In this document: one piece after another, positions 7,599-14,909 of the stretch
Numbering within the stretch: position 1 is the first letter of the stretch
Layout: each line of letters begins with the position of its first letter
From: Thalassolituus sp. UBA1087
GTDB taxonomy: Bacteria > Pseudomonadota > Gammaproteobacteria > Pseudomonadales > Oceanobacteraceae
DNA length: 18,110 bases
NCBI GenBank assembly: GCA_002314145.1
Contig: DCCG01000007.1
Location: forward strand, 1 to 18,110
Reading direction: 5' to 3'
The notes under the pieces: generated by a model
Told to the model about the DNA's origin: nothing
Database searches by the model: none
Seen by the model: only the letters and a program-made list of their open reading frames with translations
Translations under genes and position numbers: made by a program

Positions 7599-8024
7599 TC
7601 AGAATGGGCGCACAACCACCAGAATAACAATGGCGATCAGCAGGAAGACGGGAATTTCATTAAACCAGCGGTAAAACACATGGCTGCGCTGGTTGTTGTC
7701 GTCGCGGAAAACCTTCAGCAGGTGACCGCAGTAAAAATGGTAACCGATCAGCAGCGCCACCAGGGTCAGTTTGGCGTGCAACCAATGGGTCTGCACCAGA
7801 TAATAGTCAGGGTTAAAACTGATCAGCCATAACCCCAGTGCCACCACCACCACCATCGACGGCGTCATAATGCCACGGTAGAGCTTGCGTTCCATTATTT
7901 TAAAACGCTCGCGCGAGACTGTGTCTTCGGCGCTGGCATGGTACACAAACAGGCGCGGCAGATAAAAAATCGCCGCAAACCAGGTGACGACGGCGATGAT
8001 ATGAAAAGCTTTAACCCACAGCAT
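7599..8024 (-). CDS. hemJ: HemJ-type protoporphyrinogen IX oxidase
   Basis: Inner-membrane protein that oxidises protoporphyrinogen IX to protoporphyrin IX, replacing HemG/HemY in many proteobacteria and cyanobacteria. 141 residues, the usual family length, with about four membrane helices. Family features visible: LWVKAFHIIAVVTWFAAIFYL at the N-terminus with His8 (the first-helix His, a haem b ligand in studied homologues), FYLPRLFVYH (20-29), YRGIMTP (49-55), HWLHAKL (80-86, with Lys85), and YRWFNEIPV near the C-terminus (118-126). The ATG at 8024 is only three bases after the stop of the ClC gene, and hemL follows 32 bases downstream, so an operon containing two haem-synthesis genes is likely. 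It was formerly annotated as UPF0093/CopD-like in many genomes. Assignment is strong. Confidence 0.93.
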   Translation of the reverse strand: MLWVKAFHIIAVVTWFAAIFYLPRLFVYHASAEDTVSRERFKIMERKLYRGIMTPSMVVVVALGLWLISFNPDYYLVQTHWLHAKLTLVALLIGYHFYCGHLLKVFRDDNNQRSHVFYRWFNEIPVFLLIAIVILVVVRPF

Positions 8025-8027
8025 TGG

Positions 8028-9761
8028 TCACTGGTTCCTCGGCATATAGTGATAAAAATGTTCGATCTGGGTCTGTGACACCAGGCCGACACAGCGACTG
8101 AGGTCATCGTCGCGGTAAACTGCCAGCCATTGTATGTGATGCTGCTGCATCAGGTCTAAGGCATCATGCAGATTGGCTTTCAGAGAAATCGTTCCGACTT
8201 CCTGACGATCACCGGGAATGGCAATCAGATCGATATCCGCATGCTCGTCCTGCGGCTGCTTTTCTTTCAGCTCAGCCAGGGCTTCGGCCACCGCGGCCGG
8301 CGGCAGAATCACTTTTTCATCTTCCAGCAGCAGCCAGTCCGGATCACGCTGCAGCATAAAGCCGGCGGTTTCCGGGGTAACCGTGCGTGGCGCACTGACA
8401 AACGACTGTGACATGGCCTCGGCCACCCAGGTGTTACGCAGCATCTGCTGCACCGGATCAGGCGCCTGATAATTATGGCCGCCGCCCAGCTGCACGTTAA
8501 AGACCGACGGCAAATGAAAAAATTCACTCACCACCAGACTGGCAATCACAATGGCCAGCATGCCCGGCATAATAATATTGGGGTTGGCGGTGAGTTCCAG
8601 CAGCGCCACCAGAGCGGCCAGCGGCGCGCGCAGCACAGCGCCCATCATGGCGCCCATGCCCAGCATGGCGTAAAAACCAACAGACACCGGGTACTGCGGC
8701 AGCCACCAGTCCGACAGCTGCCCCATCAGCCCGCCCAGTGCGGCACCAATAAACAGCGTCGGGCCAATCAGACCGGCAGGAAAGCCCACCCCGGCCGCCC
8801 AGGCGGCGAGTATCAGTTTGGCGATCAACAACAGCGCCAGACTGCCCATTACCACCTGTCCGGCCAGCGCCTGGTTAACGGTGTCGTAGCCGATGCCCAT
8901 TACCTGCGGTAACCAGATACTGACGGCCGCGGTGGCGCTGGTCAGCAGTCCCCACTTGAGCCAGATCGGCCAGTGGTTAATACGCTGAAAAAAGCGCACC
9001 AGAAAAATAAACGCAGATGCCACAAACCCGCCGATAACGCCGAGCAGCAGAATGTAAGGAATTTCGGCCAGCGAGTGCATATCAAAGCCGGGCACCGCAA
9101 AGGCTGTATGGCTGCCGAATACTGCTTCACTGACGATGGCGCCGGCCACGGATGCCAGAATGATGGGCACAAAACCGCGGATATTGTATTCCAGGAGCAC
9201 CACTTCCATGGCGAAGATCACGCCCGCCATCGGGGTGTTAAACGAGGCTGAAATGGCACTGGCGACACCGGCTCCGGCAAGAATGCGTAACCTGTGATGA
9301 GCCAGACCAACACTTTGTCCCAGCTGACTGGCAGTACCGGCGCCAAGGTGGATCGCCGGGCCTTCACGGCCCACACTGTGGCCGCTGAGAATGGCAATGG
9401 CTGCCGCCACCCACTGCACTACGATATTCGGCAGCGGCAGATACCCCTGGTGCATTTCCATGCGTTGCAGCACATGGCTGACGCCCACACCGCGCCGTTC
9501 CGGCCGCAGTGTGTGGAACAGAATGATCAGCACCAGACTGCCGCCAAACAGCAGCGCGACGCGGCCCCACTGGCTGAGTGCTTCATAATCTTCCGCCGAT
9601 GCCACCGGCAGCAGGGCGGTCAGCGGTACTTCAATGGCTAACCGGAACAGGGTGATCACCAGCGCACTGGCGATACCGGCTAACAGTGCCAGCAGCGCAA
9701 GACCGATCTGGTTGTCAGATAATGAAATCAGACTGGACCATTGCTTTCGCAGAAAACGCAC
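8028..9761 (-). CDS. ClC-family chloride channel/transporter with CBS-like C-terminus
   Basis: 577 residues from a GTG start at 9761 (AAGGA lies ~12 bases upstream; no in-frame ATG fits). Residues ~18-430 form the ClC membrane core: GHSVGREGPAIHLGAG (127-142) with gating Glu133, FNTPMAGVIFAME (174-186), and GVGFPAGLIGPTLFIGAALG (324-343). Residues ~445-570 look like paired CBS domains (for example HDALDLMQQHHIQWLAVY). The position equal to the internal proton glutamate of E. coli ClcA (Glu203) is Val187, by gap-free alignment from the FN-x-P-x-AG motif; the selectivity-filter GSGIP is replaced by GVGVS (91-95) and the central Tyr445 region by NPNIIMP. The proton pathway is therefore altered, and passive channel or unusual exchanger activity is plausible. 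The stop codon lies three bases before the hemJ start, indicating co-transcription with haem genes. Confidence 0.93.
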   Translation of the reverse strand: MRFLRKQWSSLISLSDNQIGLALLALLAGIASALVITLFRLAIEVPLTALLPVASAEDYEALSQWGRVALLFGGSLVLIILFHTLRPERRGVGVSHVLQRMEMHQGYLPLPNIVVQWVAAAIAILSGHSVGREGPAIHLGAGTASQLGQSVGLAHHRLRILAGAGVASAISASFNTPMAGVIFAMEVVLLEYNIRGFVPIILASVAGAIVSEAVFGSHTAFAVPGFDMHSLAEIPYILLLGVIGGFVASAFIFLVRFFQRINHWPIWLKWGLLTSATAAVSIWLPQVMGIGYDTVNQALAGQVVMGSLALLLIAKLILAAWAAGVGFPAGLIGPTLFIGAALGGLMGQLSDWWLPQYPVSVGFYAMLGMGAMMGAVLRAPLAALVALLELTANPNIIMPGMLAIVIASLVVSEFFHLPSVFNVQLGGGHNYQAPDPVQQMLRNTWVAEAMSQSFVSAPRTVTPETAGFMLQRDPDWLLLEDEKVILPPAAVAEALAELKEKQPQDEHADIDLIAIPGDRQEVGTISLKANLHDALDLMQQHHIQWLAVYRDDDLSRCVGLVSQTQIEHFYHYMPRNQ

Positions 9762-9814
9762 GGTGTGAAGGTATCCTTATCCGGCCGGGTGGTGTTTGGT
9801 CAGGAAGAGTGAGT

Positions 9815-9843
9815 ATTATAACGATGTTTCTTAAAGATGACCG
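9815..9843 (-). promoter_or_regulatory. Possible promoter of the clc-hemJ-hemL operon
   Basis: On the minus strand 9820-9815 reads TATAAT, a perfect -10, with only a weak -35 (CGGTCA, 9843-9838) at 17 bases. It would start transcription near 9808, ~46 bases before the ClC start codon. The region is shared with the divergent argC gene, for which no clear promoter was found. Confidence 0.35.
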
Positions 9844-9897
9844 CGTCCCGGATCAGTAACTGGCTGGTTTGGATGCAAAAAAAGCATGAGGTTTGCT

Positions 9898-10929
9898 GTG
9901 ATTAAAGTAGGTATTGTTGGTGGCACAGGTTACACAGGGGTTGAACTGCTCAGAATTCTGGTCAATCACCCGGGCGTTGAATTAAAGGTCATCACCTCGC
10001 GAAGTGAGGAAGGCCTGCCGGTGGCTGATATGTTCCCCAACCTGCGTGGTCATACAGACCTGAAATTCTCAGTGCCGGATACCGATGCGCTGGGCGCCTG
10101 TGATGTGGTGTTCTTTGCCACACCCCACGGGGTGGCGCACGCCATGGCCGAAGAAATTCTGAATACCGGCACCCGGGTGATCGACCTGTCTGCGGATTTC
10201 CGTATCAAAGACGTTCCTACCTGGGAGAAATGGTACGGTCAGCCCCATGGTGCCCCGGGCATTTTGCCGCAGGCAGTTTATGGTCTGCCGGAAACCAACC
10301 GCGAGGCCATTAAAACCGCGCAACTGATTGCGGTTCCCGGCTGTTACCCGACGTCAGTGGAGCTGGGCTATCTGCCGCTGCTGGAGAATAATCTGTTGCC
10401 CGAGCAGATGTTGATCGCTGACTGTAAATCCGGCGCTTCCGGTGCCGGTAAAGCCGCTAAGGTCAGCTCTCTGCTGTGTGAGGTGAGCGAATCCATGAAC
10501 GCTTACGGTGTTGCCGGTCACCGTCACCTGCCGGAAATCCTGCAGGAACTGGAACGGGCCGCTGATAAAACGGTCAATCTTACCTTTGTTCCGCATCTTA
10601 CGCCGATGATCCGCGGAATACATTCTACACTTTATGCTCAGGCCCCGGGACTGGAGCAAGATCTGCAGGCCCTGTATGAAGCCCGGTATGCTGATGAACC
10701 CTTTGTGGATGTCATGCCGGCCGGCAGTCAGCCGTCCACGCGCAGCGTGAAAGGCAGCAATATGTGCCGTATTGCCGTTCACCATCACAAAGAGACCGGG
10801 CAGATCATCGTTCTGTCGGTCATTGATAATCTGGTGAAAGGGGCTTCGGGACAGGCGATTCAGAACATGAACATCATGTTTGGCCTTGAGGAAGATATGG
10901 GCCTGAAGCAGGTCGCCCTGCTGCCTTAA
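9898..10929 (+). CDS. argC: N-acetyl-gamma-glutamyl-phosphate reductase
   Basis: NADPH-dependent enzyme of arginine synthesis that reduces N-acetylglutamyl phosphate to the semialdehyde. From GTG 9898 the protein is 343 residues and begins (V/M)IKVGIVGGTGYTGVELLR, matching the normal ArgC N-terminus and Rossmann GxxGxxG motif. GAGG at 9888-9891 sits six bases before this GTG, whereas the in-frame ATG at 9886 has no ribosome binding site and would add four residues. Other landmarks: FFATPHGVAH, DLSADFRIKD, and AVPGCYPTS with catalytic Cys149 (153 if started at 9886), then SGASGAGKA, HRHLPEI and HLTPMIRGI. It is the first gene of a rightward series, followed after 44 bases by the DUF6776-type gene. 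No ARG-box-like palindrome was seen upstream. Assignment secure; start choice likely. Confidence 0.96.
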   Translation: MIKVGIVGGTGYTGVELLRILVNHPGVELKVITSRSEEGLPVADMFPNLRGHTDLKFSVPDTDALGACDVVFFATPHGVAHAMAEEILNTGTRVIDLSADFRIKDVPTWEKWYGQPHGAPGILPQAVYGLPETNREAIKTAQLIAVPGCYPTSVELGYLPLLENNLLPEQMLIADCKSGASGAGKAAKVSSLLCEVSESMNAYGVAGHRHLPEILQELERAADKTVNLTFVPHLTPMIRGIHSTLYAQAPGLEQDLQALYEARYADEPFVDVMPAGSQPSTRSVKGSNMCRIAVHHHKETGQIIVLSVIDNLVKGASGQAIQNMNIMFGLEEDMGLKQVALLP

Positions 10930-10973
10930 GGCGCGCCGCAAACACACAGTAAAAGGGATAAGGATTTGCAGTT

Positions 10974-11705
10974 ATGGCGGTTGTAAAAGGTAGCCACCAG
11001 GAAAATCTGATTATTCGTCAGTATCGTCCGTGGGAACGCTTCCGGCGGACGCTCTACATGATCATTTTTATCGGGATTGTCGGTGTCGGCGGCTACTTTG
11101 GTGGTATCTACGACAGCACCAATCAGATCAAACAGCTGTCCGGTGAACGTGACCGGCTGAACGAAGCATTGCTGGAAGCCAACCAGACGATCAACACCCT
11201 GACCCAGCGCGTCAATGTGCTGGAGAAAGGCGGCGAAGTGGACCGCAAAGCCACAGAAGGTATCCGCCAGACGGTGACCGAACTGAAAGGCCAGATTGCG
11301 ACACTGGAGGAAGAAGTTGCCTTTTATAAAGGTATCATGGCCCCCAGCTCGAACGATAAAGGCCTGCGCGTCAGCAAGGTGGATATTCTGCCGGTGGAAG
11401 AAGTGGATAATCGCTTCCGTTATTCCATCATGCTGACTCAGGTGGCGGATAACAGCTCGTATATCTCCGGGCTGGCAGCGGTGAATTTCATCGGCGTGCG
11501 TAACGGCGAAAAAGTCATCCTGCCGCTGCGCGATCTGGATGAAAACATCAAAGATCTGGGCGTGAAATTCCGCTTCCGCTACTTCCAGGAAGTGGCCGGC
11601 GATATCGTCCTGCCGCGCGGTTTTGTGCCGGAACAGGTGCAGGTGGTCCTGCAGTCGACCGGCAGCAAAGCTCAGCGTGTGGAACAAACTATTGAATGGC
11701 CGTAA
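10974..11705 (+). CDS. DUF6776-type membrane-anchored coiled-coil protein
   Basis: 243 residues matching, by pattern, the uncharacterised DUF6776 family found beside bactofilin genes in Pseudomonas relatives. The N-terminus is basic (residues 1-26), followed by one membrane helix (~27-45, with GIVGVGGYFGGIY) and a long coiled coil (~48-119: QIKQLSGERDRLNEALLEAN, later LKGQIATLEEEVAFYKGIM). The C-terminal ~115 residues form a β-rich domain (FRYSIMLTQV, VILPLRDL, FRFRYFQEVAGDIVLPRGF). Positive-inside reasoning places the coiled coil and β domain in the periplasm. The gene sits 45 bases before the bactofilin gene. I infer it is a membrane partner or anchor for the bactofilin or for envelope enzymes; no biochemical function is known to me. 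AAGGA is upstream of ATG 10974. Confidence 0.85.
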   Translation: MAVVKGSHQENLIIRQYRPWERFRRTLYMIIFIGIVGVGGYFGGIYDSTNQIKQLSGERDRLNEALLEANQTINTLTQRVNVLEKGGEVDRKATEGIRQTVTELKGQIATLEEEVAFYKGIMAPSSNDKGLRVSKVDILPVEEVDNRFRYSIMLTQVADNSSYISGLAAVNFIGVRNGEKVILPLRDLDENIKDLGVKFRFRYFQEVAGDIVLPRGFVPEQVQVVLQSTGSKAQRVEQTIEWP

Positions 11706-11750
11706 GGCCGCGTTAAATAAGTCAGAACAGGCCCTGACAGGAGAGGCTTA

Positions 11751-12188
11751 ATGTTTAGCAGTAAAGACAAGGGTGCCAACACCCATTATGACACCCTCAT
11801 CTCTTCCAAAACTGAAATTACCGGGGATGTTACCTTCACCGGCGGCCTGCACATTGATGGTGTGATCAAAGGCAATCTTCTCGCCGAGAACGGCAGTGGT
11901 GCCGTGGTGCGTGTCAGTGATAAAGGCAGGGTTGAAGGTCAGATCAGTGCCCCCAATATAATCATCAACGGCAATGTGGTCGGTGATGTGTACGCCGGTG
12001 AATATATTGAGCTGGCGAAAAAAGCCCAGGTCAGCGGCGACGTATACTACCAGGCCATGGAAATGGTGATGGGCGCCCAGGTTAACGGCAAACTGCATCA
12101 CCAGCCGAAAGTAGAAGGCCGTAAGAAAACAGGAAAAACAGCTCCGGAAGCCCCGGCAGAACCGGCTCCGGAGGTTAAAGTTGACTAA
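11751..12188 (+). CDS. Bactofilin, polymer-forming cytoskeletal protein
   Basis: 145 residues. Residues ~18-117 form the bactofilin (DUF583) right-handed β-helix, visible as repeating hydrophobic/Gly turns: TEITGDVTFTGGLHIDGVIK, then GAVVRVSDKGRVEGQI, NIIINGNVVGDVYA, AQVSGDVYY, AQVNGKLHH. Bactofilins polymerise into filaments without nucleotides, bind membranes, and in Caulobacter, Helicobacter and others recruit peptidoglycan enzymes and set cell shape. The tail (118-145) is first basic (GRKKTGK) then Pro/Ala/Glu-rich, as in many bactofilins. A strong AGGAGAGG lies just before ATG 11751. The preceding DUF6776-type gene and the M23 endopeptidase gene 2.7 kb away on the other strand make an envelope-scaffold role likely. 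Family assignment secure; the exact role here is inferred. Confidence 0.94.
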   Translation: MFSSKDKGANTHYDTLISSKTEITGDVTFTGGLHIDGVIKGNLLAENGSGAVVRVSDKGRVEGQISAPNIIINGNVVGDVYAGEYIELAKKAQVSGDVYYQAMEMVMGAQVNGKLHHQPKVEGRKKTGKTAPEAPAEPAPEVKVD

Positions 12189-12239
12189 AACAGTGGGATA
12201 AGAGGATAATTCTTCCCCATCTGACAAACCGGAACGCGT

Positions 12240-12587
12240 ATGAACGCAGTACAACAGGCAACCCCGATCGAGCTCACGGCCGCCGCCGAGGCGAAAGTGC
12301 GTGAGCTGTTACAGGAAGAAGCAGACGACGAACTCTGTCTCAGAGTGTTCGTCACCGGTGGCGGCTGTTCAGGCTTCCAGTACGGCTTCACCTTTGACGA
12401 CGAGCGTGCGGACGATGACGCCCTCATCGACAGCGATGGCGTGCGGGTTCTGGTTGACTCTCTGAGTTACGCCTACCTGACGGGCTCCGTGCTGGATTAT
12501 CAGGAAGGACTGGAAGGTTCACGATTTGTGGTGAATAATCCGGGGGCAGCATCCACCTGTGGTTGCGGCTCTTCTTTTTCTGTCTGA
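12240..12587 (+). CDS. erpA: A-type iron-sulfur cluster carrier/insertion protein
   Basis: 115 residues, typical for ErpA. It carries and transfers Fe-S clusters to apo-enzymes, classically IspG/IspH of isoprenoid synthesis. The three cluster cysteines are present: Cys43 in TGGGCSGFQYGF, and Cys107 and Cys109 in the C-terminal STCGCGSSF. The N-terminus PIELTAAAEAKVRELL and the segment VDSLSYAYLTGSVLDYQ are family hallmarks. ErpA rather than IscA/SufA is favoured by the acidic EEADDELCLRVFVTGGG stretch, the SSF end and the location near anmK/tyrS as in Pseudomonas. It lies 51 bases after bactofilin and 19 bases before the next gene, so it is probably part of the same rightward transcript or has its own promoter in that gap; no IscR site was recognised. 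Confidence 0.94.
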   Translation: MNAVQQATPIELTAAAEAKVRELLQEEADDELCLRVFVTGGGCSGFQYGFTFDDERADDDALIDSDGVRVLVDSLSYAYLTGSVLDYQEGLEGSRFVVNNPGAASTCGCGSSFSV

Positions 12588-12606
12588 ATCCTGCGGGAGA
12601 CCCCGG

Positions 12607-13089
12607 ATGCGCCTGCTTACTCTGTTTCTGCCGTTAGTCGTTTCCGTGTGCGCTCACGCTGATGTTGAAACACTGGATAACCCTGAAGACCAGGGGGCTT
12701 CTCCGGTGGTTCTGGAACCCGTACCGCTGAAATTGCAACGCTATCAGGGGCTGCTCAGTCTGCATACAGCCGACGAATTGGCGTCATTGCTGATGCGCGC
12801 GGATGCCGCTGCGCGCAAAGTGGATTATCAGGCTGAGAACCCGGTGGCGCTGGTGCTGCACGGTGACGAAATCAAACTGTTTGAACGCCGCTTCTACAGT
12901 GACAATAAAAAGCTGGTGGATATCGCTGCTCGTCTGGACGCCTTCAATGTGGTGGATATCAAAGTCTGCCGCCGCTGGATGGCAAGCCACGAAGTGACCG
13001 TCGACGATTTACCGCCGTTTGTTGAGCTGGTGGACGACGGCCCGGCCGAGGTTGAGCGCCTGCAGCTGGAAGGCTACGTCAGCTTCTGA
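12607..13089 (+). CDS. Secreted DsrE-like protein of unknown function
   Basis: 160 residues from ATG 12607, which follows GGGAGA (12595-12600); an alternative in-frame start at 12559 would lie inside erpA and is not needed. Residues 1-~19 (MRLLTLFLPLVVSVCAHA) form a signal peptide, so the protein is likely periplasmic. The mature part has ENPVALVLHGDEIKLF (~77-92), NKKLVDIAARLDAFNVVDIKVC (~100-121), and VELVDDGPAEVERLQLEGYV near the end. This order (VALVLHG, then a predicted helix, a Cys, and V-x-S/D-G-x-AE-x2-RLQ-x2-GY) resembles DsrE/DsrF-fold proteins, which use the cysteine in persulfide transfer. Here Cys121 is the only cysteine likely to remain after signal cleavage. The family call is by pattern only. 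It lies directly downstream of erpA and 51 bases before the FecR-domain gene. Confidence 0.7.
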   Translation: MRLLTLFLPLVVSVCAHADVETLDNPEDQGASPVVLEPVPLKLQRYQGLLSLHTADELASLLMRADAAARKVDYQAENPVALVLHGDEIKLFERRFYSDNKKLVDIAARLDAFNVVDIKVCRRWMASHEVTVDDLPPFVELVDDGPAEVERLQLEGYVSF

Positions 13090-13140
13090 CCGGCAGCGCT
13101 CTGATCCTCCGCCAGAGAATAACAACCGACAGGAGGTCTG

Positions 13141-13758
13141 ATGCGCGCTCTGCTTATCCTATTCGTTTTCCTTTTTACCCTGCCCGTACAGGCACAAACC
13201 ATTGGTATTGTGACCAACAGTGTTGGCCAGGTCAGCTGGCTGCGCGCCGGTGACGGCGTGCAGCTGCAACGCGGTGACCCGGTATCTTTACGCGATAGCG
13301 TCACCACGGCGGCAAGCGCCAGAGTGGTGCTGCGCATGAATGACGGCAGCGTCATCACCGTGGGCGGCGACAGTCAGCTGATTCTGGCTGACTGGCAATT
13401 CAGCGCGGATGCGGATGATAACTCAGCCCGGCTGGAGCTGGTGGAAGGGGCTTTCCGTTTTGTCACCGGACTGATTACCCGCCAGGATGATCCGCAGCTG
13501 AGTGTGGATACACCTTCCGGCACCATTGGCGTGCGCGGTACCGATTTCTGGGGTGGTTATCTGGATGCCGGCGTCCTGGATGTGGTGCTGCTGGACGGCG
13601 AACACCGGCTGGAAGTGCGTAATGATCTGGGCAGCGTATTGATTGCTGAGCCCGGCTTTGGGGTGACTGTTGATCCCGGCCAGCCGCCGGCGGCCCCGAA
13701 ACGCTGGGGGCAGGAGAAACTGAAGCGCGCAGTGCAGACGGTCGCATTACCGCAATAA
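13141..13758 (+). CDS. Secreted FecR-domain protein
   Basis: 205 residues with an N-terminal signal peptide (1-18, cleavage after VQA). The body carries a FecR-type β-rich domain: IGIVTNSVGQVSWLRAGDGV (21-40), LQRGDPVSLRDSVTTAASARVVLRMNDGSVITVGGDSQL (42-80), LVEGAFRFVTG (100-110), and TPSGTIGVRGTDFWGGY (124-140). FecR itself is a transmembrane regulator of a FecI sigma factor, but this protein lacks a cytoplasmic anti-sigma part and no fecI or TonB-receptor gene is adjacent, so it belongs to the larger group of soluble FecR-domain proteins of unknown role. A strong AGGAGG lies before ATG 13141. The gene is last in the rightward series and converges with anmK after 32 bases. Confidence 0.85.
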   Translation: MRALLILFVFLFTLPVQAQTIGIVTNSVGQVSWLRAGDGVQLQRGDPVSLRDSVTTAASARVVLRMNDGSVITVGGDSQLILADWQFSADADDNSARLELVEGAFRFVTGLITRQDDPQLSVDTPSGTIGVRGTDFWGGYLDAGVLDVVLLDGEHRLEVRNDLGSVLIAEPGFGVTVDPGQPPAAPKRWGQEKLKRAVQTVALPQ

Positions 13759-13776
13759 CGCCTCTGGCGGGCGCGC

Positions 13777-13802
13777 TCAGGCGGGGTAGGTCAGGCGGGG
13801 TA
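13777..13802. repeat. Tandem 14-base duplication at the anmK stop codon
   Basis: TCAGGCGGGGTAGG (13777-13790) is followed directly by TCAGGCGGGGTA (13791-13802). On the minus strand this repeats the last codons and stop (TACCCCGCCTGA) of anmK, consistent with a small replication-slippage duplication of the gene end. No hairpin with a T-run, and hence no clear terminator, is seen in this convergent gap. Confidence 0.7.
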
Positions 13803-14909
13803 AATGGCACCCAGAATACGTTCGCCGGCGGCACCGGTCACGGCCGGAGCATTGCCGCTCAGACGGTGGTCGGTACGCCATGCCAGCCAGGCAAATGCCA
13901 TGGCTTCCAGCCAATCCGGGTGAATGCCGGCGGTTTCTGTACTCCGCACCTGTGCCTTTGGCAGGTGGTGCTGAATACGTTCCAGCAGCAGGCGGTTATG
14001 CAGGCCGCCGCCGCATATCAGCAGTTCACCGCCGGGATAGCCATAGTGCTTCACGGCAGCTGCCATAGAGCAGGCGCTCAGCTCACACAGGGTGGCCAGT
14101 ATATCTTCACTTTTTTCCTGCGACAGATCGCCCAGTGCATCCAGATTAAACAGCTCACGCCCCGTACTTTTGGGCGGTGGCTGGCTGAAATACGGCTGCG
14201 CCAGCCATTCATCCAGGCGATTGCTCAGAATTTTTCCCTGTCGTGCCATGCTCCCCTGTTCATCGCAGTGGCAGTTCAGTTCACGCTGGCACCATTCATC
14301 CATTAATGCGTTGCCCGGGCCGGTATCGAACCCCAGCAGCGGTTGTCCGTCAGAAGGCAGCACGGTCAGGTTAGCGATGCCGCCGATATTCATCACCATG
14401 CGCGCATGCCTGTTGCTCAGACAGTGTTGGTGAAAAGCCGGTACCAGAGGTGCCCCCTGGCCGCCGGCAGCGATGTCGCGGCGACGGAAATCAGCGATGC
14501 AGGTAATGCCGGTCTGCTCGGCAATCCGCGACGGATCACCTATTTGCCAGCTGAAACCACCCGGTTGGCTTTTATGCCGCAGAGTGTGGCCGTGGGAGCC
14601 TGTGGCGGTGATATCGGTGGCTTCCAGATCATTGCGTTGCAGTAATGTCTGAACCGCCTGTACCGAGTAATCTGCCACGGCCTGGTCGAGCTGCATGATT
14701 GCACTGACCTCAAGGTGGTCCGCCACTGCACTCTGGCGTAATTGCTGGCGGAAGGCATCAGGATATTCAATACAGAGTGCGTCAATAAGACGCACGGAAA
14801 GACGCACAGAAAGCCCCGGAGATTCAGGCTCAGAAGCGGAAAAATCGACCAGAGCGGCATCCATACCATCGGCGCTGGTGCCGGACATCAGGCCGATATA
14901 CAGACTCAC
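13791..14909 (-). CDS. anmK: Anhydro-N-acetylmuramic acid kinase
   Basis: Cytoplasmic enzyme that hydrolyses and phosphorylates 1,6-anhydro-MurNAc to MurNAc-6-phosphate, part of peptidoglycan recycling. 372 residues, typical length. Landmarks: YIGLMSGTSADGMDAAL (4-20, phosphate-binding loop), TATGSHGHTLRH (101-112), WQIGDPSRIAEQTGI (121-135), ADFRRRDIAAGGQGAPLVP (139-157), MNIGGIANLT (173-182), and FDTGPGNALMD (194-204). It starts with GTG at 14909, which overlaps the stop of the upstream M23 peptidase gene as GTGA, so the two are translationally coupled. The pairing makes sense: the peptidase opens the wall and AnmK salvages released anhydro-sugars. Assignment secure. Confidence 0.96.
   Translation of the reverse strand: MSLYIGLMSGTSADGMDAALVDFSASEPESPGLSVRLSVRLIDALCIEYPDAFRQQLRQSAVADHLEVSAIMQLDQAVADYSVQAVQTLLQRNDLEATDITATGSHGHTLRHKSQPGGFSWQIGDPSRIAEQTGITCIADFRRRDIAAGGQGAPLVPAFHQHCLSNRHARMVMNIGGIANLTVLPSDGQPLLGFDTGPGNALMDEWCQRELNCHCDEQGSMARQGKILSNRLDEWLAQPYFSQPPPKSTGRELFNLDALGDLSQEKSEDILATLCELSACSMAAAVKHYGYPGGELLICGGGLHNRLLLERIQHHLPKAQVRSTETAGIHPDWLEAMAFAWLAWRTDHRLSGNAPAVTGAAGERILGAIYPA

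Noticed and set aside
10354..11687. Long minus-strand frames opposite argC (10354-10947) and opposite the DUF6776 gene (10926-11687, 253 residues)
   Set aside because: They are antisense shadows; the plus-strand frames have family matches, ribosome binding sites and operon spacing, while the antisense peptides have no recognisable domain.
12559..12606. Upstream in-frame start for the DsrE-like protein inside erpA
   Set aside because: The ATG at 12607 has a proper ribosome binding site and begins a clean signal peptide.
13759..13790. GC-rich inverted pieces (CGCCT…AGGCG) between the FecR-domain gene and anmK as a terminator
   Set aside because: Short stem with a long loop and no T-run on either strand.
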